From assembly GCA_963676905.2 (NCBI GenBank), contig CAXXVE010000001.1, positions 3,100,001 to 3,164,000 of the forward strand: a stretch of DNA of 64,000 bases. The letters are read 5' to 3'. Below, in pieces: positions 33,140 to 40,239 of the stretch. The notes beneath the pieces were generated by a model. That model had not been told where the DNA came from and made no database searches. It saw only the letters and a program-made list of their open reading frames with translations. The first letter of the stretch is position 1, and each line of letters starts with the position of its first letter. Origin of the DNA: Oceanispirochaeta sp963676905. Lineage in GTDB: Bacteria > Spirochaetota > Spirochaetia > DSM-2461. The translations under genes were made by a program, and so were the position numbers.

Positions 33140-34303
33140 ATGAGCTACGATTTTGACAAAGTTGTGGATAGACGGGGTACCGGCAGCTATAAGTGGGACA
33201 TAAAAGAGGGCGAACTGCCCATGTGGGTTGCTGATATGGATTTTCAGACAGCCCCTTCCGTACAAGATGCCCTGATGAAGAGGGTAGCCCACGGTGTGTT
33301 CGGCTACTCCGTTGTTCCTGAAAACTGGTATGATGCCTATATCGGCTGGTGGAAGGAACGTCACTCATTTGAGATCGACAGGGAGTGGCTTATTTTTACA
33401 TCAGGTGTGGTTCCTGCCATCTCAAGCGCTGTGCGTAAGTTAACGACTCCCGCAGAGAAGGTTCTGATCCAGAGTCCTGTCTACAATATCTTCTATAACT
33501 CCATTGTAAACAACGGCCGTTATGTTCTTGAGAGTCCGCTTGCTTATTCTGAAGAGGGCTACTCCATTGACTTTGAGGATCTTGAAGATAAGCTGAAGGA
33601 TCCGCAGACGACAATGATGATCCTGTGCAACCCGCATAATCCGGTAGGTAAAATCTGGGACAGGGAAACACTCTGCCGGATTGCCGATCTCTGTATTGAA
33701 AACGGCGTCATAGTCCTCTCTGACGAGATCCACTGTGATCTTACTGATCCCGGCCGTGAATATATCCCGTTTGCATCGGTATCAGAGGCGGCGCGGAACA
33801 ATAGTGTAAGCTGCATCTCTGCATCCAAGGCTTTTAATCTCGCAGGACTGCACTCGGCAGCTGTAGTTGTCCCCTGTGAACATCTTAGAAACAGAGTGAA
33901 CAGGGGACTTAATACAGATGAAGTCGCCGAACCAAATGCCTTTGCCGTTACCGCGGCTGTTGCTGCCTTCACCCGGGGAGCCGGGTGGCTGGATGGGTTA
34001 AGAGAGTATATATCAGAAAACAAAGCCCTTGTGCGTTCCTTTATTGAAGATGAGATACCCGAAATACAAGTTGTTGCGTCAGACGCGACCTATCTTCTTT
34101 GGCTTGACTGCAGCGGGATAAGCGCAGACAGCCATGCCCTTTACAGTCATTTGAGGGAAAAAACGGGGCTCTATCTGACAGACGGAGCCGAATACGGTAC
34201 CGGCGGGGAAGGCTTTTTGAGGATGAATATCGCCTGCCCGGCGGAGAGGGTTAAGGATGGACTGGGACGCCTGAAAAGGGGTCTGGAAAGTTTTAATAGA
34301 TAA
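33140..34303 (+). CDS. PatB/MalY-type PLP aminotransferase (cystathionine beta-lyase-like)
   Basis: A 387-residue fold-type I PLP enzyme. Opening DKVVDRRGTGSYKWD and PMWVADMDFQTAP are typical of MalY/PatB. LCNPHNPVGKIW, VLSDEIHCDL (Asp and Tyr/His at the cofactor) and the Lys in SCISASKAFNLAGLHSA (PLP Schiff base) are all present. Family members break C-S bonds of cystathionine or cysteine conjugates, so release of thiol products from glutathione- or cysteine-like adducts would suit the cluster, but aminotransferase activity is as possible. GAGGA precedes the ATG. Confidence 0.92.
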   Translation: MSYDFDKVVDRRGTGSYKWDIKEGELPMWVADMDFQTAPSVQDALMKRVAHGVFGYSVVPENWYDAYIGWWKERHSFEIDREWLIFTSGVVPAISSAVRKLTTPAEKVLIQSPVYNIFYNSIVNNGRYVLESPLAYSEEGYSIDFEDLEDKLKDPQTTMMILCNPHNPVGKIWDRETLCRIADLCIENGVIVLSDEIHCDLTDPGREYIPFASVSEAARNNSVSCISASKAFNLAGLHSAAVVVPCEHLRNRVNRGLNTDEVAEPNAFAVTAAVAAFTRGAGWLDGLREYISENKALVRSFIEDEIPEIQVVASDATYLLWLDCSGISADSHALYSHLREKTGLYLTDGAEYGTGGEGFLRMNIACPAERVKDGLGRLKRGLESFNR

Positions 34304-34372
34304 ATAAAACTATCTGTTAAAGATATAATAATAATTTACAACTGACGGAAAACAATGATTGAGGAGAAATGT

Positions 34373-34804
34373 ATGAAGAGACGTGTAATCAGAATATTTT
34401 TGTTGATGCTTCTTTCAGTTCCCGTTTCCGGACTGTTATTTGCGGAGAGTAATATGAATATTAAATTAACCACATCCGGAGGACGGGAAGTGACTATCTC
34501 AATGGATGATAATGCCACGAGCCGTGATTTTGTTTCACAGCTGCCTGTCACTCTGGACTTTTCAGATTATGCAAGAACAGAAAAGGTGGCTGATCCTGTT
34601 TCAAGACTGACAACAGACGGCGCTCCTTCTGGATATAAACCCTCGGCAGGAGATCTTACCCTCTATGCCCCCTGGGGGAATCTGGCTCTTTTCTACAAGG
34701 GATTCAGCTACTCGAATGGTCTCGTATATATGGGACGGGTTGTTTCAGGAGAGCAGTATCTGAAAGACCTTGAAGGCCCTGTCAAAATTGAAATTGATAA
34801 ATGA
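34373..34804 (+). CDS. Exported cyclophilin-like fold protein, copy 2
   Basis: A 143-residue protein with signal peptide (IRIFLLMLLSVPVSGLLFAES). The mature domain fits the same cyclophilin-like family as 31421: NIKLTTSGGREVTISMDDNATSRDFVSQLPVTLDF, then VSRLTTDGAPSGYKPSAGDLTLYAPWGNLALFYKGF, and a final YLKDLEGPVKIEID. The two copies share the layout but are well diverged. GGAGA lies before ATG 34373; an ATG at 34355 would add six residues but has no site. Downstream are the MerR-like, DUF4405 and flavodoxin genes in one tight unit. Confidence 0.82.
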   Translation: MKRRVIRIFLLMLLSVPVSGLLFAESNMNIKLTTSGGREVTISMDDNATSRDFVSQLPVTLDFSDYARTEKVADPVSRLTTDGAPSGYKPSAGDLTLYAPWGNLALFYKGFSYSNGLVYMGRVVSGEQYLKDLEGPVKIEIDK

Positions 34805-34830
34805 TCACAACAGAATTGAGGTAAAAATAA

Positions 34831-35193
34831 GTGAAATGCAAAGAGTTCTGCGACTGTTACGGGGTAACTCCCGAGGTTCTTGAAGAACTGATGGCCGCAG
34901 GTCTGATTGGAAAAGAGATGTTCAAGGGCAGTCTCTGTGAAATTTCCGACAGTAATGTCCAGAATCTGAATCATATCCTGACACTGAAGAATGCAGGAAT
35001 GAGTCTTGAATCTATCGGAACTTATCTTGAAATGGAAGAGGCTGGAACAGCTACTGCTTCCGAACGGCTCCGGCTTCTTAATGAAGAGCGGAGCAGGCAG
35101 CTGACTAATCTGCACGAATGGCAGAAAACACTTGATCGAATAGACTATCTGATTGTTGATCTGAAAAGAAAACAGCAGAAAGGAGCATCCTGA
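34831..35193 (+). CDS. Small MerR-like regulator, possibly degenerate
   Basis: A 120-residue protein. The middle and C-terminal parts resemble MerR regulators: LNHILTLKNAGMSLESIGTYLEM matches the second helix-turn region, and LHEWQKTLDRIDYLIVDLKRKQQ fits the dimer coiled coil. The N-terminal MKCKEFCDCYGVTPEVLEELMAAGLI keeps an HTH-like rhythm but lacks the RYYE-type signature, and it contains four Cys within the first 36 residues. Start GTG 34831 after GAGGTAAAAATA. The stop overlaps the DUF4405 start by one base (TGATG). DNA binding is not certain; a thiol sensor or modulator of the other MerR is an option. Confidence 0.66.
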   Translation: MKCKEFCDCYGVTPEVLEELMAAGLIGKEMFKGSLCEISDSNVQNLNHILTLKNAGMSLESIGTYLEMEEAGTATASERLRLLNEERSRQLTNLHEWQKTLDRIDYLIVDLKRKQQKGAS

Positions 35194-35891
35194 TGAATGC
35201 CCGGGTTAAAGCCAAAATAGCAGTCGATATCTTAATGACTCTGACCCTTATGATTCTTATGGGGTATATCTATACCGGAGATCTGGCTCATGAGATATTC
35301 GGCACACTTATGATTATCCTCTGGATTGTCCATAATATTCTGAACCGCAGATGGTATCCTGCCACTTTAAAAGGGAAATATTCGGTCCGCCGTGTTTTCA
35401 ATACTGTGATAAACGGACTCCTTCTTGTTTCGGTTGCCGGGCTTATTGTCAGCAGCATAATGCTCTCCTACTATGTATTTGGATTTCTCGGAATCCAGGG
35501 AGGGACCGGTTTCGCAAGGGTCCTTCATATGATCTCATCCTACTGGTGTTTCGTACTCACATCCCTTCATCTGGGACTCCACTGGAGCCGGATTGTGAAA
35601 ATGATGCATAAAGGAAAGGGCTTCTCTGTAAAAGTCAGACTGCCGGGACAGATTGTCTCACTGGTTCTGTCTGTATATGGCCTTTTTGCTTTTTTCAAAC
35701 ATCAGCTGCCGACCTATATGTTTGGAAGAACCATATTTGTATTCTTTGATTTTGAGCAGTCACCGATTTCTTTCTTCTTTGAATATCTGGGTATGATGGT
35801 TTTCTTTGCAACACTTTCATACTATCTCTCATTTTACCTTTCCAATAAAAAAACAAGGAGTCAACTGTGTTCCATTCAGGAAAAAAACTAG
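35193..35891 (+). CDS. DUF4405 membrane protein (cytochrome b561-like)
   Basis: A 232-residue membrane protein with five or six helices. Histidines on helices fit heme-binding positions: His in GDLAHEIFG and IVHNILNRRW (helices 1-2), VLHMISSYWCFVLTSLHLGLHW (helices 3-4). This is the usual arrangement of DUF4405/b561-type electron carriers, so it may pass electrons from the cytoplasm or quinone pool to the periplasm. The gene sits between the MerR-like regulator and the first flavodoxin, overlapping the latter by 25 bp. If both flavodoxins are periplasmic, this protein is their most direct electron donor candidate. Confidence 0.82.
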   Translation: MNARVKAKIAVDILMTLTLMILMGYIYTGDLAHEIFGTLMIILWIVHNILNRRWYPATLKGKYSVRRVFNTVINGLLLVSVAGLIVSSIMLSYYVFGFLGIQGGTGFARVLHMISSYWCFVLTSLHLGLHWSRIVKMMHKGKGFSVKVRLPGQIVSLVLSVYGLFAFFKHQLPTYMFGRTIFVFFDFEQSPISFFFEYLGMMVFFATLSYYLSFYLSNKKTRSQLCSIQEKN

Positions 35892-36541
35892 TTCTTGCAG
35901 CTCTGCTGGCAGTCCTGACAGTTTCCTCTGCTTCTGCAGAAGACAATATTCTTATAGCTTATTTCACCTGGGCCGAAAACACTGTCATCATAGACCGTGA
36001 TAAGGCCATCAAGGATGCCAACGGGCATGTCTGGAGTATGGAGAGAGGGGATATTGTAGACACAACGACTACAGCCAGTGTCCTTCCTCCCGGAAATACT
36101 CCCAGAATCGCCTCATGGATTCAGAACCGGACAGGAGGAGACCTCTTTTCTATAAGAGTTGTAGACAAGTATCCCTGCTACTGGGATGAAATTCTGGACC
36201 GGGCATCCAATGAAAAGGCAAGACGGGCCCGGCCCGAGCTTGTTGAGGGTGTTTCAAATATTGCTGACTATGATGTGATCTTCCTGGGATTTCCCAACTG
36301 GTGGTATACCATTCCCATGGCCGTTGCCACATTTGTCGAAGCCCATGACCTCTCGGGGAAAACAATAATTCCCTTTGTAACCCATGGCACAAGCGGTGTT
36401 TCCCGTACAGTCCGCGACCTTAAGAGGCTTCTTCCGTCTTCGGTCAATCTTGAAAAAGAGATAGGAGTCTACCGTTCCCGGGTGACCGGGAGCAGAGGGG
36501 ATGTGGAAGCCTGGCTTGATTCTCTGGGATATAGAGGCTGA
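35867..36541 (+). CDS. Exported flavodoxin-like protein, copy 1
   Basis: A 224-residue flavodoxin-fold protein (Flavodoxin_4 type) behind a signal peptide (KLVLAALLAVLTVSSASAE). The FMN phosphate loop is AYFTWAENTVII, in place of the standard S/T-x-T-G-x-T. LGFPNWWYTIPMAVATFVE and PFVTHGTSGVSRTVRDL are family signatures with residues near the isoalloxazine ring. Start GTG 35867 has AAGGAG with 6-base spacing, which places the signal peptide inside the coding region and overlaps the end of DUF4405. Exported flavodoxins are uncommon; a periplasmic FMN carrier or NAD(P)H-independent quinone reductase role is inference. Confidence 0.83.
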   Translation: MFHSGKKLVLAALLAVLTVSSASAEDNILIAYFTWAENTVIIDRDKAIKDANGHVWSMERGDIVDTTTTASVLPPGNTPRIASWIQNRTGGDLFSIRVVDKYPCYWDEILDRASNEKARRARPELVEGVSNIADYDVIFLGFPNWWYTIPMAVATFVEAHDLSGKTIIPFVTHGTSGVSRTVRDLKRLLPSSVNLEKEIGVYRSRVTGSRGDVEAWLDSLGYRG

Positions 36542-36552
36542 AGAAGGAGTAA

Positions 36553-37158
36553 ATGATGGGGAAAAGGATATTCTTGAATCTGTTTCTGATGCTCTTCTGC
36601 AGCACAGGAATCTTTGCACAGACCGGAGGAAATACTCTGATTGTCTATTATCCTGTCACCCGCTCCAACAGCCTTACCGGAGATGTGGACACTGTGACCT
36701 ATGCCAGCGGGAATATGCACAAGATGGTCTCCATCATCCATGATATGACAGGTGCTGATCTTTTTGAGATCGATCTTGTCTCTCCCTATTCCTCCCGGTA
36801 CAACATGGTACTGCGGGAAGCAAAGGACGATCAGAAGAGAAGGGCACGGCCTGAAATCAGGAACAGGGTTTCCCGCATGGAGCAATACGATACAATCCTG
36901 CTTGGATACCCCAACTGGTGGGCGACTATTCCCATGCCCATCGCCTCTTTTCTTGAAAGTTATGATCTGTCTGGAAAGACTATCATTCCCTTTTGCACCC
37001 ACGGAGGGGGAAGGCTGGGGCAGAGTGTTTCGGCTATTGCTAAAATAACGCCCACTTCCAGAATAATGAAGCCCCTTGAGATCCACTACGGAGGCGGACG
37101 CACTCTTGGTGAAGAGATTGAAGAGTGGTTGAAAGATAATGGAGTGTCACTGAAATGA
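36553..37158 (+). CDS. Exported flavodoxin-like protein, copy 2
   Basis: A 201-residue flavodoxin-like protein, also with signal peptide (RIFLNLFLMLFCSTGIFAQ). The loop YYPVTRSNSLTGD has no standard phosphate-binding pattern. LGYPNWWATIPMPIASFLE and IIPFCTHGGGRLGQS match the family. It is a diverged paralogue of the upstream gene and shares RARPE and GYPNWW/GFPNWW blocks. AAGGAG precedes the ATG. Its stop overlaps the FGE-like start by 4 bp. Both copies may form a relay or accept different donors; FMN binding needs proof. Confidence 0.83.
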   Translation: MMGKRIFLNLFLMLFCSTGIFAQTGGNTLIVYYPVTRSNSLTGDVDTVTYASGNMHKMVSIIHDMTGADLFEIDLVSPYSSRYNMVLREAKDDQKRRARPEIRNRVSRMEQYDTILLGYPNWWATIPMPIASFLESYDLSGKTIIPFCTHGGGRLGQSVSAIAKITPTSRIMKPLEIHYGGGRTLGEEIEEWLKDNGVSLK

Positions 37159-38024
37159 AGATTCCCTTGAAAATCATGCTTGTTTTTTTGGTTTCAGCCG
37201 TTCTGTTTCTTCCGGAAACCCTCCATGCAGCTGATCTGTTTTCCTGGACCGATGAGAATATGGTTGCCATTGAAGGGGGCCGTACAATTCTGGGAAGTCC
37301 TGAAGATGAGGCCTGGCGGGAGCCGGACGAGACCCGCCATACAGTCTCAGTAAGCCCTTTTCTTATAAGCAGGTATGAGGTCAGTCAGAGTGAATATGAG
37401 CTTGTTTCAGGCAGTAATCCCTCTTTTTTCAGGGGTGGAAATCTGCCCGTTGAAAGCCTTACATGGTACGAGGCTGTCGTTTTCTGCAATGCCCTGAGCC
37501 AGCAGGAGGGACTGGAACCCGCTTATGTGATTAATGGTGAGTCGGTAGTCTGGAACAGGGACGCATCTGGATTCCGTCTTCCAACAGAAGCTGAGTGGGA
37601 GCATGCCTGCCGTGCCGGCAGCAGTACCCCCTTCAGTACAGGTCCCTTTATAAGTGCTTCAGAGTCCGACTACTTCGGTACCTATCCCTATACCATTGAG
37701 GATCACTATTTTTCTCAGGATGAGCTGGAGACGGCGCCCGGTGTCTATAGAGAAAAGACCGTGCCGGTGGACTCCTTTGCTCCAAATGATTTTGGACTTT
37801 ACAATATGCACGGCAATGTCAGCGAGTGGTGTTTTGACTACTACGGATCATATTCAGCCACTTCAGCAGATCCTTCCGGACCTGAATCCGGATATTTAAG
37901 AGTGTGCAGAGGGGGGGCCTGGAATGACTTTGCAAAGCATCTGCGTTCGGCATACCGTTCGGCTGTTCCCCCGGATGACAGACTTCCCGGGCGGGGGTTC
38001 AGGCTTGTCCGCAATGTGAAATAA
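37155..38024 (+). CDS. Exported FGE-sulfatase domain protein, lacking the catalytic Cys
   Basis: A 289-residue exported protein (signal: IMLVFLVSAVLFLPETLHA) with one formylglycine-generating-enzyme-like domain: MVAIEGGRTILGS, SQSEYELVSGSNPSFF, LPVESLTWYEAVVFCNALS, FRLPTEAEWEHACRAG, LYNMHGNVSEWCFDYY, CRGGAWNDFAKHLRSAYR and GFRLVRN. True FGEs have catalytic Cys residues after the RGG(S/A)W block; here NDFAKHLRSAYR has none, so it likely does not make formylglycine. Related non-FGE members bind ligands or act as accessory enzymes such as EgtB-like or periplasmic oxidases. No sulfatase gene is nearby. Translationally coupled to flavodoxin 2. Confidence 0.85.
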   Translation: MKIPLKIMLVFLVSAVLFLPETLHAADLFSWTDENMVAIEGGRTILGSPEDEAWREPDETRHTVSVSPFLISRYEVSQSEYELVSGSNPSFFRGGNLPVESLTWYEAVVFCNALSQQEGLEPAYVINGESVVWNRDASGFRLPTEAEWEHACRAGSSTPFSTGPFISASESDYFGTYPYTIEDHYFSQDELETAPGVYREKTVPVDSFAPNDFGLYNMHGNVSEWCFDYYGSYSATSADPSGPESGYLRVCRGGAWNDFAKHLRSAYRSAVPPDDRLPGRGFRLVRNVK

Positions 38025-38038
38025 CCAGGAGATAATCT

Positions 38039-38992
38039 GTGATAAATAAATCAAACAGCCCGAATAGTAATTTACAGGGAATACTATTTCTTATCCTTGC
38101 TCTGTGGATCATTTCCACACAGAGCATTGTTGTAAAGCTTCTTGCAGGCTCATATCCTGTTCTTCAAATGGTTGTTCTCCGCAATCTGGTGGCTCTTCCC
38201 ATCACACTGTTTCTGTACAGAAGCGAGGGGGGGCGGGGAATGCCCCTGTCAAAGAAGCCGGGGCTTGAAATCCTGAGAGGCATTTTTCTTTTTGTGTCTT
38301 ATACAAGCTATATGATGGGCGTGGTTGACCTGCAGCTCTCACAGGTAGAGGCCATCCGGTTCTCCGGACCCGTAATGATCATGCTCTTCTCCATTATTCT
38401 TCTGAAGGAGAGGATTGTCTGGTACAGATGGATTATGCTGGCCGTGGGACTTGCCGGGGTGACTATGATTATCAGGCCCGGTTCCTCCGATTTCAATTCG
38501 GCATCCATTCTTATTCTTGTAAGTGTTCTATTCTATGCCCTTACGGCTATCGTGACAGGCAAACTGAAGGATTATGACAGCAGCGGGACAATGGCTTTTT
38601 ACTCATCGGCGGTTTATCTGGCCTGTGCCCTGATCCTGACACCCGTGACCCTGATGGTCGGAGAGCTGCCTGACGCACCGGGCAGCATCTCATTTCTCTT
38701 CAATACCTGGACCATGCCGTCTCTACTGGATGGTATCATAATGTGCAGTCTGGGGCTTGTGTGGGCCGGATGGACATATTCAATGACACATGCCTACAGT
38801 CTGGCACCGGCATCTGTGCTGGCGGGTTATGAATACCTCTCCCTTCCCATCAACGCTTTCTGGGGCTTTCTCATCTGGAAGGAGATACCGGCACTCTCTA
38901 CTCTGGGAGGCTCCGGTATGATTATTCTGGCTGGTTTCTTTGTTGCCTATATGGACAGCAGGATGAAAAGAGTACTTTGCCACGCAAAATAA
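38039..38992 (+). CDS. DMT family transporter (two EamA domains)
   Basis: A 317-residue membrane protein with ten predicted helices in two EamA halves (IVVKLLAGSYPVLQMVVLRNLVALPI in the first and SSILILVSVLFYALTAIVTGKL-type in the second). Members export or import amino acids, nucleosides or metabolites; the substrate cannot be told. Start is GTG 38039 with CAGGAGATAATCT before it. It is 14 bp after the FGE-like gene and on the same strand, so it probably ends the 34.4-39.0 kb transcript. Export of a detoxification product is an inference from context only. Confidence 0.9.
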   Translation: MINKSNSPNSNLQGILFLILALWIISTQSIVVKLLAGSYPVLQMVVLRNLVALPITLFLYRSEGGRGMPLSKKPGLEILRGIFLFVSYTSYMMGVVDLQLSQVEAIRFSGPVMIMLFSIILLKERIVWYRWIMLAVGLAGVTMIIRPGSSDFNSASILILVSVLFYALTAIVTGKLKDYDSSGTMAFYSSAVYLACALILTPVTLMVGELPDAPGSISFLFNTWTMPSLLDGIIMCSLGLVWAGWTYSMTHAYSLAPASVLAGYEYLSLPINAFWGFLIWKEIPALSTLGGSGMIILAGFFVAYMDSRMKRVLCHAK

Positions 38993-39020
38993 TATTACTT
39001 TAGACTAATATTTAAATGTT

Positions 39021-39037
39021 TATATTGTAACAATATA
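39021..39037. promoter_or_regulatory. Perfect 17-bp AT-rich palindrome
   Basis: TATATTGT, A, ACAATATA: 8-bp arms around one base, upstream of the MerR-type promoter of the hydrolase. Low GC makes it a poor terminator; it may bind a dimeric regulator. Confidence 0.4.
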
Positions 39038-39084
39038 TGTAATTTTTGAAATGTTGTTTTTGACCGAATGTGACTCAAGTAATA

Positions 39085-39115
39085 TTGACCTTGAGTTAAC
39101 TCGAGACATTACTTT
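39085..39115 (+). promoter_or_regulatory. MerR-type promoter, site 3 (exported hydrolase unit)
   Basis: TTGACC (39085-39090), 19-bp spacer, TACTTT (39110-39115). The spacer overlaps a near-perfect inverted repeat CTTGAGTTAACTCGAG (one mismatch), very like the sites described for NmlR/AdhR-type regulators and like sites 1 and 2 here. Confidence 0.7.
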
Positions 39116-39145
39116 TTAGATATACCATTTATTGAGAGGGTAATT

Positions 39146-40207
39146 ATGAATAAGAAACATTTTATGTATGTTTCATCAGTACTGCTTGCTATGATTATTG
39201 CCGGTTGTACTACATCCGGATCTGCGGTGAATGATGAAACAGCTCAGTCAGAGATGTATCTGACCTATGAACTGAGAGATACTGTCACTCTTGAACCTGT
39301 ATTCTATAAAAACAGATACGGCGTAACTATTGCCGGCCATATGTTCCTGCCTGCGGACATCGATAAATCGCAGAAGTATCCTGCGGTTATTATCGGTACT
39401 CCCTACGGTGGAGTGAAAGAGCAGGGCGCCGGCGTCTACGGAATGAATATGGCAGAGCGCGGTTTTGTTGCCGTCGCCTTTGATGAATCTTTCAACGGTG
39501 AGAGCGGTGGGGATCCCAGTGATGTCTCATCTCCCGATTTCTTTGTTGAAGATTTCAGCGCCGGTGTAGACTTCCTTGGAAGCCTTCCCTTTGTTGACAG
39601 AGAACAGATCGCTGCCATCGGTATCTGCGGAAGCGGAGGTTTTTCTCTGACTGCTGCACAGGTGGACAAGAGAATTAAAGCCGTTGTTACTACAAGTATG
39701 TACGACATCAGCAGCATGGCCCGTTACGGCCTCGGCTACTACATGACCGACGAAATGAGAGACCAGCAGCTGGAACAGCTGAGCCTGCAGAGATGGGATG
39801 ACTTTGAAAACGGTACTCCCGCACTCCCCGGCGGCGGATGGCCTACTGACGGCCCCGCTGAAGCAGTTCCTGAAGGAATCCCTGCTGTATTCGCTGAATT
39901 CTTTGAATACTATGGAATGAAAAGAGGATGGCACCCCAACACAAACCCCAACTTTACTCTGACAAGTGCCATGTCCTTTATGAACTTTCCCCTGATGCAG
40001 TATCTGGATGAGATTTCTCCCAGACCCATACTGTTTATCATGGGTGAGAATGCTCACTCCCGTTACTACACAGAGGAAGCCTACGAAAAGGCTGCCGAAC
40101 CCAAAGAGCTTATGATTATTCCCGGAGCGAGACATATCGACCTCTATGACAGAGAGGATATGATCCCCTTTGACAGAATCGAATCCTTCCTGAAGGAAAA
40201 CCTTTAG
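39146..40207 (+). CDS. Alpha/beta hydrolase lipoprotein (dienelactone hydrolase-like)
   Basis: A 353-residue predicted lipoprotein (signal MYVSSVLLAMIIAGC). The mature part has an alpha/beta hydrolase fold: NRYGVTIAGHMFLPADID, IIGTPYGGVKEQGAG, the nucleophile elbow AAIGICGSGGFSLTAA and the ending MIIPGARHIDLYD with the catalytic His. At the elbow Cys occupies the place of Ser (GICGS), as in dienelactone hydrolase; Ser two residues on could also serve. Asp is probably near RPILFIMGENAH. The hydrolase would act outside the cytoplasm on lactones or esters. It is the first gene behind the MerR-type promoter and followed 32 bp on by the CMD-cupin fusion. Confidence 0.85.
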   Translation: MNKKHFMYVSSVLLAMIIAGCTTSGSAVNDETAQSEMYLTYELRDTVTLEPVFYKNRYGVTIAGHMFLPADIDKSQKYPAVIIGTPYGGVKEQGAGVYGMNMAERGFVAVAFDESFNGESGGDPSDVSSPDFFVEDFSAGVDFLGSLPFVDREQIAAIGICGSGGFSLTAAQVDKRIKAVVTTSMYDISSMARYGLGYYMTDEMRDQQLEQLSLQRWDDFENGTPALPGGGWPTDGPAEAVPEGIPAVFAEFFEYYGMKRGWHPNTNPNFTLTSAMSFMNFPLMQYLDEISPRPILFIMGENAHSRYYTEEAYEKAAEPKELMIIPGARHIDLYDREDMIPFDRIESFLKENL

Positions 40208-40239
40208 GATACTGACCCGAATTTCACAGGAGGTGTGAA

